In this document: in pieces, positions 18,502-27,381 of the stretch
Layout: every line of letters begins with the position of its first letter
Position numbering within the stretch: the stretch's first letter is position 1
Source of the DNA: Desmonostoc muscorum LEGE 12446
GTDB taxonomy: Bacteria > Cyanobacteriota > Cyanobacteriia > Cyanobacteriales > Nostocaceae
Direction of reading: 5' to 3'
Length of the DNA stretch: 64,000 bases
NCBI RefSeq assembly: GCF_015207005.2
Contig: NZ_JADEXS020000001.1
Span: 4,154,001-4,218,000 of the forward strand
Made by a program: the position numbers and the translations under genes
Notes under the pieces: model-generated
The model's database searches: none
Told to the model about the DNA's origin: nothing
The model's input: the letters and a program-made list of their open reading frames with translations, nothing else

Positions 18502-18784
18502 GACAAAGCCTATATACAAACTTACTCCGGCAAGTACCAACTGCGATCGCTCTATCTTGGCATGGGCAACGGATATCTAGTGGTTGGCAAGTAAGCGTGT
18601 ATAAAGGTTTACTGCACCAGAGTCCCTGGTTTGAGCTATCAATTTTGAATCAAAACAGGAAATTACAGACACAGCATTACCAATTTACACTTGCCTTCTT
18701 CCGCTCGACCTAACTGAACCCCTAGTAGAGAGGCCAATTGAAATTGTATAATATCTTTGATATACACGAACGTTACGTTTAGCA

Positions 18785-18913
18785 GTCACAAAAAGAAAAG
18801 TTAGTGGTGGTTCCCGCTCTATGGAGCGGTTTCAAGATACTGCCAATTTACTAACGGTTATGCAAACTTGCCGTCGTCAAGGACGTTCTGTAATTGACTT
18901 TTTTGACTTTTGA
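18785..18913 (+). pseudogene. IS66-like transposase C-terminal remnant
   Basis: A frame of about 42 codons reads KVSGGSRSMERFQDTANLL then TVMQTCRRQGRSVIDFF, wording I associate with the C-terminus of IS66-family transposases. It runs directly into a TTGACTTT heptamer array (18895-18944). Further bases to about 19050 (GADQAIKAMVNPAVQT then SLILLV) may be the rest of the same tail. It has no start and no catalytic core, so it is only a fragment. The remaining DNA from 18502 to 18784 shows nothing recognisable. Confidence 0.55.
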
Positions 18914-18944
18914 CTTTTGACTTTTGACTTTTGACTTTTGACTT
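18895..18944. repeat. TTGACTTT short tandem repeat
   Basis: Six or so copies of the heptamer GACTTTT run in tandem. They interrupt the transposase remnant and are followed by a hairpin, CCCCGAACGCGAG with CTCGCTCCAGAAGGGG-like bases. Confidence 0.8.
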
Positions 18945-19065
18945 CCCCGAACGCGAGTGCGTCTCGCTCCAGAAGGGGCTGACCAAGCTATCAAAGCAAT
19001 GGTTAACCCTGCTGTGCAGACCCCTTCTTTAATTCTTCTAGTTTAGACCTGAATCCTTACTCAAA

Positions 19066-19977
19066 ATGCATAATGTTACCAATAAATCAATAGGCTTTAT
19101 TTTATTAACTCATACGAAGCCTCTACAAATTTACAGGCTAATAAATAAGTTAAATAGTATGTTCAATTATCCTCTAATTGTGTGCCATCATGATTTTTCC
19201 AAATGTGATTTATCTGTAGATAGTCTGTCAAAAAATGTTTTACTAGTACGCCCTCATCTAGAAACAAAGTGGGCAGAGTTTACTCTAGTAGAAGCTACAA
19301 TACGGGCACTTAAACTAATGTATGATACACTAGATGCACCGGATTGGTTTGTATTACTCAGTGGAACAGACTATCCCCTTAAAACTGCAAAGCAAATATT
19401 AGATGATTTAGTTTCTAGTCCATACGATGCTTATATTGATTACAAGCAAATCACTTATGATATTTATAAAGGTGATCGAAACTCGGATACGTTCTGGTTA
19501 CAAAATTGCTATAAACGATATTGTACGAAGTCGTTTTCTTTCTGTTATTCAAAAAAATCTTTTGCTCAACTTAACTTAGAAATATGTTTGGAACATCCTC
19601 TGTTAACAAAAAGTTTCCTTCCTTTTTCAAAAAAACTTGCTTGCTTTAGCGGAAGTCAATGGTTTTGTGCCAATCGCAAAGCTGCTCAGTACATTATCGA
19701 TTTTCACAGCAAGAAAACTGCCTTAACTTTGCACTACAGTAACCTTAAGTTTGCAGATGAGTCATATTTTCAAACTATACTTGCTAATGCATCTCATCTC
19801 AAGCTGTATAACGACTATCGGCGATATATTGATTGGCCGATTAGAGGCCCTCAACCAAAAATATTGCTAATGGAAGATTTGCCTAATCTGCTTGCAACAT
19901 CTGCTCACTTTGCTCGGAAATTTGACATGAATATAGATAGCAATATTCTCGATGAACTTGATAGAATTACATCTTAA
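19066..19977 (+). CDS. GT14-like glycosyltransferase inside the insertion
   Basis: A 303-residue protein resembling the core-2/I-branching beta-1,6-N-acetylglucosaminyltransferase family (GT14). Visible family blocks are FILLTHTKP at the N-terminus, FVLLSGTDYPLKT near residues 97-109, GSQWFCANRKAAQYI near 203-217 and FADESYFQTIL near 235. It is the only plus-strand gene within an otherwise minus-strand operon and lies between IS remnants inside the 32-bp repeat-flanked segment, so it seems to have arrived as cargo. It might sugar-decorate the peptide or a surface polymer; neither is shown. There is no clear ribosome site upstream. Confidence 0.75.
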   Translation: MHNVTNKSIGFILLTHTKPLQIYRLINKLNSMFNYPLIVCHHDFSKCDLSVDSLSKNVLLVRPHLETKWAEFTLVEATIRALKLMYDTLDAPDWFVLLSGTDYPLKTAKQILDDLVSSPYDAYIDYKQITYDIYKGDRNSDTFWLQNCYKRYCTKSFSFCYSKKSFAQLNLEICLEHPLLTKSFLPFSKKLACFSGSQWFCANRKAAQYIIDFHSKKTALTLHYSNLKFADESYFQTILANASHLKLYNDYRRYIDWPIRGPQPKILLMEDLPNLLATSAHFARKFDMNIDSNILDELDRITS

Positions 19978-20001
19978 GTAGGTGGTTAAGTAGCTAGGCA
20001 C

Positions 20002-20100
20002 AATTTTTGTAATTAGCTTGTCAAGTTTTAAGTGCATCTTTAAAAACTTCCACAACAATTCAACTCCCCAGCGGAATCGATAAATATCCCTAATTTCATC
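20002..20100 (-). pseudogene. IS4-like transposase remnant
   Basis: Read on the minus strand, the DNA next to the right 32-bp repeat encodes DEIRDIYRFRWGVELLWKFL then KMHLKLDKLITKIV, the wording of a DDE transposase region of the IS4 type around the YR/W-E-LLWK motif. The fragment begins right at the repeat border. The epimerase gene reads through it in a different frame. It is too short to be functional. Confidence 0.6.
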
Positions 20101-21038
20101 ATCGGACTTCTCTTAACATTCAACACTTCTGAAAAAACCATAGTCGATTCTGCTGACCACTGAGGCTGGAAGTCTAAACATGAAGATATCCTGGAAATAT
20201 CAGCTTGTGAATGTTGAATATCTCCTGCACGAGGAGACGCGAAATGAATCTCTGGTTCCCATTGCGGAAAATGATTTTTGAGGATATCAATCAACTGCAA
20301 TAAAGAAGTAGATTTTCCAGTTCCTAAATTACAAATTAAGGATGAACCAGAGGTAACATTTACCTTTAATGCTTGAGAAAAAGCCCTCACCACGTCTTTA
20401 ACATAAATAAAGTCTCTGGTTTGATTTCCATCGCCATAAATAGTAATTGGCAAGCCACGTTGCATAACATCAACAAATCGGGAAATTACGCCAGAGTAGC
20501 TTGAATTAGGAACTTGTCTAGGCCCAAATACGTTAAAAATTCGTAAGCCAACAAATGAAAAACCTAGTTGTTTAGCAAACATACTAGCGTATTGTTCACT
20601 CACAAGTTTTTGTAAGCCGTAGGGTGACATAGGAGAGGTTTTTTGCTCTTCTGAAATTGGTAATTGAGTGAGATTGCCGTATACAGATGCAGAACTGGCA
20701 AACACTAACTTAGGAATAGTTAAAGCTTGGCAAAGTTGAATCACAGCCAGGGTTGCCGAAAGATTATTGTGATGAGCCTCTAGGGGACGATACAAAGATT
20801 CTGTCACCGATGAAATAGCTGCTAAATGGGCGATTCCATCGACTTTCTCTGGAAAATCTTCTGGTTGACATATCAAAATATCTTTTTGGAGAAACGTCAG
20901 ACGAGGATGTTTGGGTAAGTTCTCTAAGCGTCCAGTAGTCAGGTTATCAACTACAGTGACACGATGCCCTTCTGATAACAATTGTTCTGTAAGATGAGAG
21001 CCAATAAATCCGGCTCCGCCAGTGATAATAAAATGCAT
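20040..21038 (-). CDS. NAD-dependent epimerase/dehydratase, altered C-terminus
   Basis: An extended short-chain dehydrogenase of about 332 residues. The Rossmann motif is GGAGFIGSHL near the N-terminus, and the catalytic Ser plus YxxxK occur as ASSASVYG and SPYGLQKLVSEQ. Such enzymes change UDP- or dTDP-sugars, for example as UDP-glucose 4-epimerases. The ATG at 21038 (MHFIITGG) is 4 bases after the GT2 stop, so the two genes are coupled. The last 20 or so residues (after NVKRSP) come from transposase DNA in the wrong frame, so the natural tail is replaced; a direct repeat of the junction lies at 18470. The catalytic core looks intact. It may supply the sugar used by the nearby glycosyltransferases. 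Confidence 0.8.
   Translation of the reverse strand: MHFIITGGAGFIGSHLTEQLLSEGHRVTVVDNLTTGRLENLPKHPRLTFLQKDILICQPEDFPEKVDGIAHLAAISSVTESLYRPLEAHHNNLSATLAVIQLCQALTIPKLVFASSASVYGNLTQLPISEEQKTSPMSPYGLQKLVSEQYASMFAKQLGFSFVGLRIFNVFGPRQVPNSSYSGVISRFVDVMQRGLPITIYGDGNQTRDFIYVKDVVRAFSQALKVNVTSGSSLICNLGTGKSTSLLQLIDILKNHFPQWEPEIHFASPRAGDIQHSQADISRISSCLDFQPQWSAESTMVFSEVLNVKRSPMMKLGIFIDSAGELNCCGSF
20101..20132. repeat. Right copy of the 32-bp direct repeat
   Basis: The copy is identical to 18470-18501 and lies inside the 3' end of the epimerase gene. Sequence similarity between the two regions stops at both ends of the repeat. Confidence 0.85.
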
Positions 21039-21042
21039 GATC

Positions 21043-21942
21043 TTAAATTTTCTCAGTAGATATAGATAATCGCAACTCCTCATAGCTAGCGGTTTCACCC
21101 CGCATTTCTCGATAGCGATGCAAAACTCTACGCGCTTGCTCTATTTGATGATTTTGAATATGTAAATTGGCAAGTCTGAGGTAGATATTGTAAAAGCAAG
21201 GATCGAGAAAATTCATAGGAAATTTTAGTAATTCAGGATTGCGATTGATGACTTTTTCCTTAACGCACAGGTGGCTAGTGAACATCTGCTCTTTATCTTG
21301 AGAAAGATTATTTGGCGATCGCCGATAACGTGCTAAGGGTTGATTTAAAAAGTAAATCGGAAATTTTTCAATCACACGCAGCCATAAATCGTAATCTTCA
21401 CAACATCTCAGAGTTTCATCAAACAAACCCACTTTATCTAAACAGTCTCGACGCACAACAACCGTTAGGACTGGAATGTAGTTGTATCTAAAAAGAGTCC
21501 ATAATACCTGAAGATTAGGGGTAGGAAATGCTGTATTGTACGAACCTGGAAACAAACCCAGTTTATCAGAAAAAAAGAGTGAATCTGAATAGATCAAACC
21601 AATGCGTGGATTGGCTTCCAAGACGGAAATCTGTTTTTCTAACTTCTGAGGTTCCCAGAGATCATCATCATCTAAAAAGGCGATATACTTCCCTCTAGCA
21701 GAGCGAATTCCAGCATTGCGAGCCGCAGATAATCCTTGATTGGCTTGATGAATAGCGGTAATGCGGCGATCGCTAAATTGAGCCAGGACTTGTGGAGTAT
21801 TGTCCTGAGAACCATCGTTGATGACAATAATTTCGTAGTCTTTGTAGGTTTGTGCCAAAACGCTGTTAATTGCCTGACTGACAAGATGGCCACGCTGGTA
21901 AGTAGGAATAATAACACTGACGGCTGGCTTAAAAACTTGCAT
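21043..21942 (-). CDS. GT2 family glycosyltransferase
   Basis: A GT-A fold glycosyltransferase of about 299 residues. Blocks seen are SVIIPTYQRGHLVSQAINSV at the N-terminus, NDGSQDNT, GLSAARNAGI and the metal-binding FLDDDDLW, followed by CCEDYDLWLRV, the usual ED acidic block. The ATG at 21942 (MQVFKPAVSV) is preferred to an upstream ATG that would add a foreign N-terminus. It lies between the HprK-like kinase and the epimerase genes in the same direction, with short gaps. A role in sugar addition to the peptide or to a cell-surface glycan fits its context, but the acceptor is unknown. Confidence 0.88.
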   Translation of the reverse strand: MQVFKPAVSVIIPTYQRGHLVSQAINSVLAQTYKDYEIIVINDGSQDNTPQVLAQFSDRRITAIHQANQGLSAARNAGIRSARGKYIAFLDDDDLWEPQKLEKQISVLEANPRIGLIYSDSLFFSDKLGLFPGSYNTAFPTPNLQVLWTLFRYNYIPVLTVVVRRDCLDKVGLFDETLRCCEDYDLWLRVIEKFPIYFLNQPLARYRRSPNNLSQDKEQMFTSHLCVKEKVINRNPELLKFPMNFLDPCFYNIYLRLANLHIQNHQIEQARRVLHRYREMRGETASYEELRLSISTEKI

Positions 21943-21994
21943 ATTTAAAAATTTGCTTAGTAAATATAGGCAGATATTCAAATTACTGGTGTTG

Positions 21995-23014
21995 CTAAAC
22001 CAAAGTATGAATCAGGCGTAAGTTTTCTAAAATAACATCATAAATTTGCCCCAAACTCCCCAAATTATCAGGAAGTAATAACTCCCGCACAGGAACAGTC
22101 TTTGCCAATTGACCTAATTCTTGAAACTCCTGTCTACACTGTTGAGAAGTGAGGAAAGCACGCCCATAGGAATTGAACATTAGATGCTTCATTGCTTCAG
22201 GTAGAGAAAGAGAATTAATTATAGGTGCTGTGAGGTTTTGGTCACGTTTTCCTAATATGTACACAGCAAGTAGTGGCAAAGCTTGGGATTGAAACTGCCA
22301 CTGTTCTCTATCTTTTATTTGCAAATCTATAAAGCGTTTATCTAGACTAGTTGATACTAGTGATAACTCTTCTATTGAGCCGTGAATGGCATTTACAGAA
22401 TTAGGCCACAGGCGTAGACGAGGATAAGCAGATTGTACCCAAAACCTTCTTTCATCAGGAATAAGTGCGGCAATATCATCTGCCAATACGGAGAATCCAC
22501 GGCTAGCCAACGCTGCTGCTGTGGTTGATTTACCTGCGCCTGATTGTCCTAAAATGGCGATCGCGCTACCATCAACCGCAACCACACTGGCATGAAGACA
22601 AGTCACTCCCCGCAGCCGTAACAGATGACCGAGTACACAACCCAGCAGCAAAGATACCGCATCCGTAAATAGTGCATCTCTAGACCAAAAACCCCAAACT
22701 TGACTACCATCAGGATTCAAAATGAATTCCAAGCAATCAACCCCATCAAAAGACCTTATCCTCCAGTAAGTGCCGTCATCCCGATGCGCTGTCCACAGGT
22801 GGAAGCCTGTTTGTTGATACCACTCAAGCGGCACATTCCAAAAAGCTTGTTCGAGTAACGGCATTTGACTCTGCTGTTCACCAACTAGGTGAATAGCAAC
22901 ATCTATCGGTGCAGAACTGTTAACAGTAACTAACCCTGGGAGCAGTCGATTAATAGATAGTTTGAGTCCATAAAATTGATAGCAATAATCATCATTTTCA
23001 ATCGACATTTGCAT
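21995..23014 (-). CDS. HprK-like kinase of the RiPP cluster
   Basis: A 339-residue protein with a C-terminal P-loop kinase domain of the HPr kinase type. The Walker A is GQSGAGKST (residues 156-164), a conserved His lies at 141 (CLHASVVAV) and LADDIAAL follows at about 177. The N-terminal 125 residues are not HprK-like. Such kinases phosphorylate the tail of lasso peptides in paeninodin-type clusters, and this protein sits directly after the precursor genes in the same direction. The Thr/Ser-rich C-terminal part of the precursors offers possible targets. A role in sugar transport (PTS) is unlikely because no HPr or PTS gene is near. Confidence 0.78.
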   Translation of the reverse strand: MQMSIENDDYCYQFYGLKLSINRLLPGLVTVNSSAPIDVAIHLVGEQQSQMPLLEQAFWNVPLEWYQQTGFHLWTAHRDDGTYWRIRSFDGVDCLEFILNPDGSQVWGFWSRDALFTDAVSLLLGCVLGHLLRLRGVTCLHASVVAVDGSAIAILGQSGAGKSTTAAALASRGFSVLADDIAALIPDERRFWVQSAYPRLRLWPNSVNAIHGSIEELSLVSTSLDKRFIDLQIKDREQWQFQSQALPLLAVYILGKRDQNLTAPIINSLSLPEAMKHLMFNSYGRAFLTSQQCRQEFQELGQLAKTVPVRELLLPDNLGSLGQIYDVILENLRLIHTLV

Positions 23015-23265
23015 TTATATTTATTTTTATCTGCAAACTCAGGAGTTTCATAACCCCGACTTTTTGAAAAAGTTGGGGTTCTTTTGGAAAGGACAAACTT
23101 ACACACTTTATTTTCACAAAATGCTAAGGAAAAAGGTAGGTAAAAAATCCCTTTTAGTCTAGATTTCTAGGCACTTTTTTCTACCTAATAAACTAGCTTT
23201 ACCTTCCCATTATTTATATGACAGAAATTCAAATTTACTGTCATTATGTTTTTTATACTGCTTGC

Positions 23266-23424
23266 TTAAGGAAGACCAGTAATGGGGGGGGAAGTTATAA
23301 AAACAATAGTAGTAGTACCAAAACCACCACTACCACCCACTTGTTGTGTCAAACCAGATATTTTACCGTGAGCTTTCAATTCTGGTTCAGAATAGTTTTT
23401 TTTCTTGTTTTCAGATTGTGACAT
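23266..23424 (-). CDS. Lasso-type RiPP precursor peptide 1
   Basis: A 52-residue precursor. The leader is nearly identical to the three others: MSQSENKKKN, then Y11, P14, L16, G20, L25 and T26 in YSEPELKAHGKISGLT, the spacing of lasso leader recognition motifs. If the leader ends two residues after Thr26, the core begins QVGGSGGFG, where position 9 is Gly rather than the Asp or Glu needed for a macrolactam. The tail TTTIVFITSPPITGLP is unique to this copy. The DNA for it contains a run of eight G on the plus strand. An upstream in-frame ATG exists, but ATG at 23424 is the shared start in all four. Confidence 0.82.
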   Translation of the reverse strand: MSQSENKKKNYSEPELKAHGKISGLTQQVGGSGGFGTTTIVFITSPPITGLP

Positions 23425-23603
23425 TTGAAGAATCCTTACGTATGTAAACAATAGCCTCATAAGAGGGCAAGTAGAAAGGTGTATTTAATCTAGATTTATT
23501 AGGCAATTTTATTGACCTAATAAATCCTTCCTACTTGTTAACTCTACCCTGCCATCATTTATATGACAGCGAGTGAAGTTGAGCTTTTCGTATTTTTTTC
23601 TAC

Positions 23604-23765
23604 TTAATTATCAGGAATACCCGCAGTGGTAGTACCTATGGGGAATCCGGTTGTAGTACCAAAACCACCACTACCACCCACTTGTTGTGTCAAACCAGAT
23701 ATTTTACCGTGAGCTTTCAATTCAGGTTCAGAATAGTTTTTTTTCGTGTTTTCAGATTGTGACAT
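23604..23765 (-). CDS. Lasso-type RiPP precursor peptide 2
   Basis: A 53-residue precursor with the same leader as its neighbours (one residue, Thr7 for Lys, differs from copy 1). Core region QVGGSGGFG is followed by TTTGFPIGTTTAGIPDN, with an acidic residue only near the very end. No Asp or Glu is at ring positions 7-9. The gene was found by comparing it with the copies on either side; it is 341 bases from copy 1, and intergenic sequence is shared too. Confidence 0.8.
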   Translation of the reverse strand: MSQSENTKKNYSEPELKAHGKISGLTQQVGGSGGFGTTTGFPIGTTTAGIPDN

Positions 23766-23946
23766 TTGATCAATCCTTATGAGTGTACAGAATAGGCTTG
23801 TAGGAAGGGAAGTAGAAAGGTGTATTTAGGCTAGATTTATTGGGCAATTTTATTTCCTTAATAAATTCTTCCTACTTGTTAACTCGATCTTCCCAGACTT
23901 GATGTGACAGCGAGTCAATTCAGTAATTAAGGGATTTTTTATACTA

Positions 23947-24096
23947 CTAAGGAGCAGCGACAGTGGCTGCGGGGAATCCGGTTGTAGTACCAAAACCACC
24001 GCTACCACCCACTTGTTGTGTCAAACCAGATATTTTACCGTGAGCTTTCAATTCAGGTTCAGAATAGTTTTTTTTCGTGTTTTCAGATTGTGACAT
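23947..24096 (-). CDS. Lasso-type RiPP precursor peptide 3
   Basis: A 49-residue precursor. The leader is identical to that of copies 2 and 4; the core QVGGSGGFG is followed by TTTGFPAATVAAP, with no acidic residue at all, so a side-chain to N-terminus macrolactam cannot form. The start at 24096 matches the other copies; a longer in-frame version from an upstream ATG would read through intergenic repeat DNA. Confidence 0.82.
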   Translation of the reverse strand: MSQSENTKKNYSEPELKAHGKISGLTQQVGGSGGFGTTTGFPAATVAAP

Positions 24097-24278
24097 TTGA
24101 TCAATCCTTATGTGTGTAAACAATAGCCTCATAAGAGGGCAAGTATAAAGGTGTATTTAGTCTAGATTTATTAGGTCAATAAAATTGCCTAATAAATTCT
24201 TCCTATTTGCTAACTCTACCCTGCCATCATTTATATGACAGCGAGTGAAGTTGAGCTTTTCATGTTTTTTCTACTTAA

Positions 24279-24437
24279 CTATTCAGGAGGAAGTACAGTA
24301 GTAGTGGCTACAGGGAAGCCGGTTGTAGTATCAAAACCACCGCTACCACCCACTTGTTGTGTCAAACCAGATATTTTACCGTGAGCTTTCAATTCTGGTT
24401 CAGAATAGTTTTTTTTCGTGTTTTCAGATTGTGACAT
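24279..24437 (-). CDS. Lasso-type RiPP precursor peptide 4, with Asp at ring position
   Basis: A 52-residue precursor, the first of the four in transcription order. It differs at a telling place: the core reads QVGGSGGFD, so with Thr26 at position -2 the residue at position 9 is Asp (GAT, where the other copies have GGT). This would fit a nine-residue lasso ring. The tail is TTTGFPVATTTVLPPE. It may be the ancestral, ring-competent copy. Confidence 0.8.
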   Translation of the reverse strand: MSQSENTKKNYSEPELKAHGKISGLTQQVGGSGGFDTTTGFPVATTTVLPPE

Positions 24438-24890
24438 TTGATGAATCCTTATTTTTTTGTTTTACTTATTTGGAGTTGTCAGACTATAAAATAGTACCAT
24501 GACCAAATTTAATTTACATAAAAATTGTTAAATTTATTAGTACTCTGTAGCGTAAATTCGTTAGGGTGCAAATGACAAGATTAACTTGACTACTCATGCC
24601 CTGTGGAAGATCAAACAACCTTGCAGCTTGCTAAAGGGTTCTTCTTCTAAAAATTGATAAATCAGTGATAGGGTTTTATTAAAATATTGAGTTAGTAAGT
24701 AAGACGGTGGGAATAAATCCAACTATATTACGAAACGTAAATAGGCTTAAAACTCTTACTAATGAACAATGACAAAGAACAAATGACAGCCCACACTAGT
24801 TAGCTTTAATTGCATAGCTTTCAGCTTTGAGGATGTACCTCATAGCCGCCGGAAGTGCTGTAAGTTATAGTCCACCAAAAGTAAAGACGC
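24438..24890. other. Upstream region of the precursor array
   Basis: About 450 bases separate the first precursor gene from the divergent GT4 gene at 24891. It must hold the promoter of the array, but I see no clear -35/-10 pair, tandem repeat or gene. Confidence 0.4.
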
Positions 24891-26120
24891 ATGAAAATTG
24901 CTTTTATTAGCTACGAATATCCACCCGATACAGCATATGGAGGTATTGCTACATATGTATATCAGGCAGCTAGAGTTCTACAACAAAGAGGTCATCAAGT
25001 TGAGGTATTTGCAGGTAGTACGGTACGTACTACAACCGAAACTGAAAACGAGATACTAGTCCATCGAATTAATGAACGCGATCTGACAAACTTTGTAAAG
25101 CGAGTTGGTCAACTTTTTGTCGAAAGGCACTCATTAGTCAAGTTTGATGTGGTCGAAGGCACTGATTATAATGCTGAGGCACGAGAAGCTGTTCGCCTTG
25201 TTCCAGAAATCCCACTTGTAGTTAAGTTACATACGCCATGTTTCTTGGCAAGTAAGATAAGTGAAGAAAAGCCGTCATTGTTACGTGAAGCACATAAATA
25301 TATGGAAGCCTTACGTGGTAAAAGTATTAAACCCAGATGGAAATATAATTTTAAAGATGATATTGAATATATCCATGCTCTAAATGCAGATGAAATTGTC
25401 GCCCCTTCTCAAGCAATAGCTGATGAGTTGATCAAGGCTTGGAAATTAAATCGTAACAAGATATCTCTTGTACCCAACCTATATGTTCCATCAAGGGAGC
25501 TTTTAGAGATTCCTGTTGAGAATCAGACTAATGTAGTAACTTTTATTGGCAGACTTGAAAACCGAAAAGGTATTCTTGATCTTGCTCAAGCAATACCGAT
25601 TGTATTGAAGCAGCACCCCGAAGTAAGCTTTCGATTCATTGGCAGAACATCTTCTTCACCTAACCCTAATTTACATATGCGGCAGTATCTTGAAGGTATG
25701 TTGCAACCTTATAAAAATTCACTTGAGTTCATAGGTTTCGTACCATTTGAAAAAATCCCATCTTATTTAAGAAGCACTGAAGTGTGCGTGTTTCCTAGTT
25801 TATGGGACAACTTTCCGTTCGTCTGTCTGGAGGCTATGGCTGCTGCGCGTGGAATAGTCGGAAGTAGTTCCGGAGGAATGGCCGAGCAACTCAATCATGG
25901 TGAATGTGGAAGGCTCGTTCCCCCTTATAACCCTAATCAAATTGCTAAAGCAGTGGTTGAATTACTACGCAACCCATCTTTGCGAATGGAGTTAGGTGAG
26001 GCTGCACGTAAACGAGTACTGAACGAGTACAACATAGAGCGGATTGGTCTACTACAAGAAAATAGCTACGCTCGCGCAATTAAGAGAAGAGAAGCTATGG
26101 GATCTCGTTTTTATAACTGA
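24891..26120 (+). CDS. GT4 family glycosyltransferase
   Basis: A 409-residue GT-B glycosyltransferase. The N-terminus KIAFISYEYPPDTAYGGIAT is the usual nucleotide-fold start with the glycine-rich acceptor loop, and the C-terminal donor domain shows FIGRLENRKGI, then FPSLWDNFPFVCLEAMA with the EX7E motif typical of GT4 retaining enzymes. It is divergent from the precursor array, so it may have its own promoter, and it borders the cluster together with the GT4 gene at 26179. It could add sugars to the peptide or to an exopolysaccharide. Confidence 0.87.
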   Translation: MKIAFISYEYPPDTAYGGIATYVYQAARVLQQRGHQVEVFAGSTVRTTTETENEILVHRINERDLTNFVKRVGQLFVERHSLVKFDVVEGTDYNAEAREAVRLVPEIPLVVKLHTPCFLASKISEEKPSLLREAHKYMEALRGKSIKPRWKYNFKDDIEYIHALNADEIVAPSQAIADELIKAWKLNRNKISLVPNLYVPSRELLEIPVENQTNVVTFIGRLENRKGILDLAQAIPIVLKQHPEVSFRFIGRTSSSPNPNLHMRQYLEGMLQPYKNSLEFIGFVPFEKIPSYLRSTEVCVFPSLWDNFPFVCLEAMAAARGIVGSSSGGMAEQLNHGECGRLVPPYNPNQIAKAVVELLRNPSLRMELGEAARKRVLNEYNIERIGLLQENSYARAIKRREAMGSRFYN

Positions 26121-26178
26121 ACAATAGAGTGATTTTAATAGAAATTCACTTCATTTATCAAATTTAGTGATGCAAAAT

Positions 26179-27360
26179 TTAGGCAGAGACTACCTTAGTA
26201 GTAGATGCTAAATTTTCATATAGCTGAAACAGCCGCTTTTGTAAAATGGCCTCATCATACTGCTCGACAATAACTTGCCGTGCTTGTGCAAGATGTGCTT
26301 CTCGCTCTTGGGGAGGTTGATTGACAACTTTAATCATTGCCTCTGCTAGAGCATCTGGGTTCTGAGGTTCTACCAAAGTACAAAATTCTTCAATAAAAGT
26401 GCCTCGATAAGCTAACAAATCACAGGTAATAACTGGGCGTTCACAGGCAACTGCTTCAATTAGTGTCGAAGGAAAGGCATCACTGACGGGATAATTGATG
26501 ATCACATCTGCTAAGTTGTAGCCTGTAGGCATGAAATTATAAGGTAGGCCGGGCATCCAGCGCAGATTATCTAATAACCCAAGTTCTTCTGCTTTGTTGC
26601 GGATGCTTTCGTAAATAACTACTGCTTCTTCCCCGCCGGCACGCCCTAGCTTTGAAAAGACGAGTACCGTCGGTTTGGTGAATTGAGGAAAAGCCTGTGC
26701 ATAGGCTGTAAATATCTGCTCATGGTTATATACTTTAGACCAACCACGGGGCGAAAGCAGAATTGTGGCTTCTTCATCAATCTTCAATACTTCCCGTCGC
26801 CATTTTGGTAAATCTTTTGTGACTCCAGAGCGAAAATGTTTAGGGTTTGTCCCTAGAGGGATTAATTCTACCCTTTGTTCAGGGTTCAACAGTGCTTTGG
26901 ATTTTTCTATCAAACTAGGTGTCTCTACAATCAGCACACCAGTGTTCTGAAACACTTGGCTAACCCTATCGCTATGCTTGCTTAGTTCCCTTTCTGGTTG
27001 TAGCAAATGATTTAAAAAGCCCCAAGCAGAGACGACAAGAGGGCTTAGATTCGCCAGGACACAACACTGGGCGTGCCAACCAATGGCGTGGACATGGATA
27101 ATATCAGGCTGGAATTCGTCTGCAAGTTTACGTAACGGCTCCGCCATTTCCTCGGCCATCTGATCTTCGTATGGGTAGGTGTTGGTAAACTCCTCTAGAT
27201 ACTTTCGCCAAACAGTGGGGAAATAGCGATAATTTTTGGGAGTTTCAGTTTCATAAGGGTCTACATCTCCTAGTAGCCAAACTTCATAACCTGCTTTGAC
27301 TACCCAATCTAAGGGTCTTGTCAAGGCAACGCCCCCAGCACCAATCATCAGTACACGCAT
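26179..27360 (-). CDS. GT4-like glycosyltransferase
   Basis: A 393-residue GT-B protein. The N-terminus MRVLMIGAGGVALTRPLDW precedes HVHAIGWHAQCCVLA in the acceptor domain, and the donor domain has LLSPRGWSKVYNHEQ and NYPVSDAFPSTLIEAVACERPV. The last carries the conserved E-x7-E donor-binding region. It lies 21 bases after the PqqD-like gene on the same strand, so the two are probably one transcript. This physical link suggests that sugar addition belongs to the RiPP pathway, but the acceptor is not shown. Confidence 0.82.
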   Translation of the reverse strand: MRVLMIGAGGVALTRPLDWVVKAGYEVWLLGDVDPYETETPKNYRYFPTVWRKYLEEFTNTYPYEDQMAEEMAEPLRKLADEFQPDIIHVHAIGWHAQCCVLANLSPLVVSAWGFLNHLLQPERELSKHSDRVSQVFQNTGVLIVETPSLIEKSKALLNPEQRVELIPLGTNPKHFRSGVTKDLPKWRREVLKIDEEATILLSPRGWSKVYNHEQIFTAYAQAFPQFTKPTVLVFSKLGRAGGEEAVVIYESIRNKAEELGLLDNLRWMPGLPYNFMPTGYNLADVIINYPVSDAFPSTLIEAVACERPVITCDLLAYRGTFIEEFCTLVEPQNPDALAEAMIKVVNQPPQEREAHLAQARQVIVEQYDEAILQKRLFQLYENLASTTKVVSA

Positions 27361-27381
27361 GATTTGATTTTTTGCTTCAAG

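Noticed and set aside
18895..18944. CRISPR-like array
   Set aside because: The seven-base units are contiguous with no spacers; they are a short tandem repeat. The same holds for the other arrays.
19867..20058. Small gene on the minus strand
   Set aside because: It is the IS4-like transposase remnant read from a TTG, overlapping the glycosyltransferase gene.
21995..23014. True HPr kinase/phosphatase of a sugar transport system
   Set aside because: The N-terminal half is different and no PTS gene is present; position after the precursors fits a lasso-type peptide kinase.
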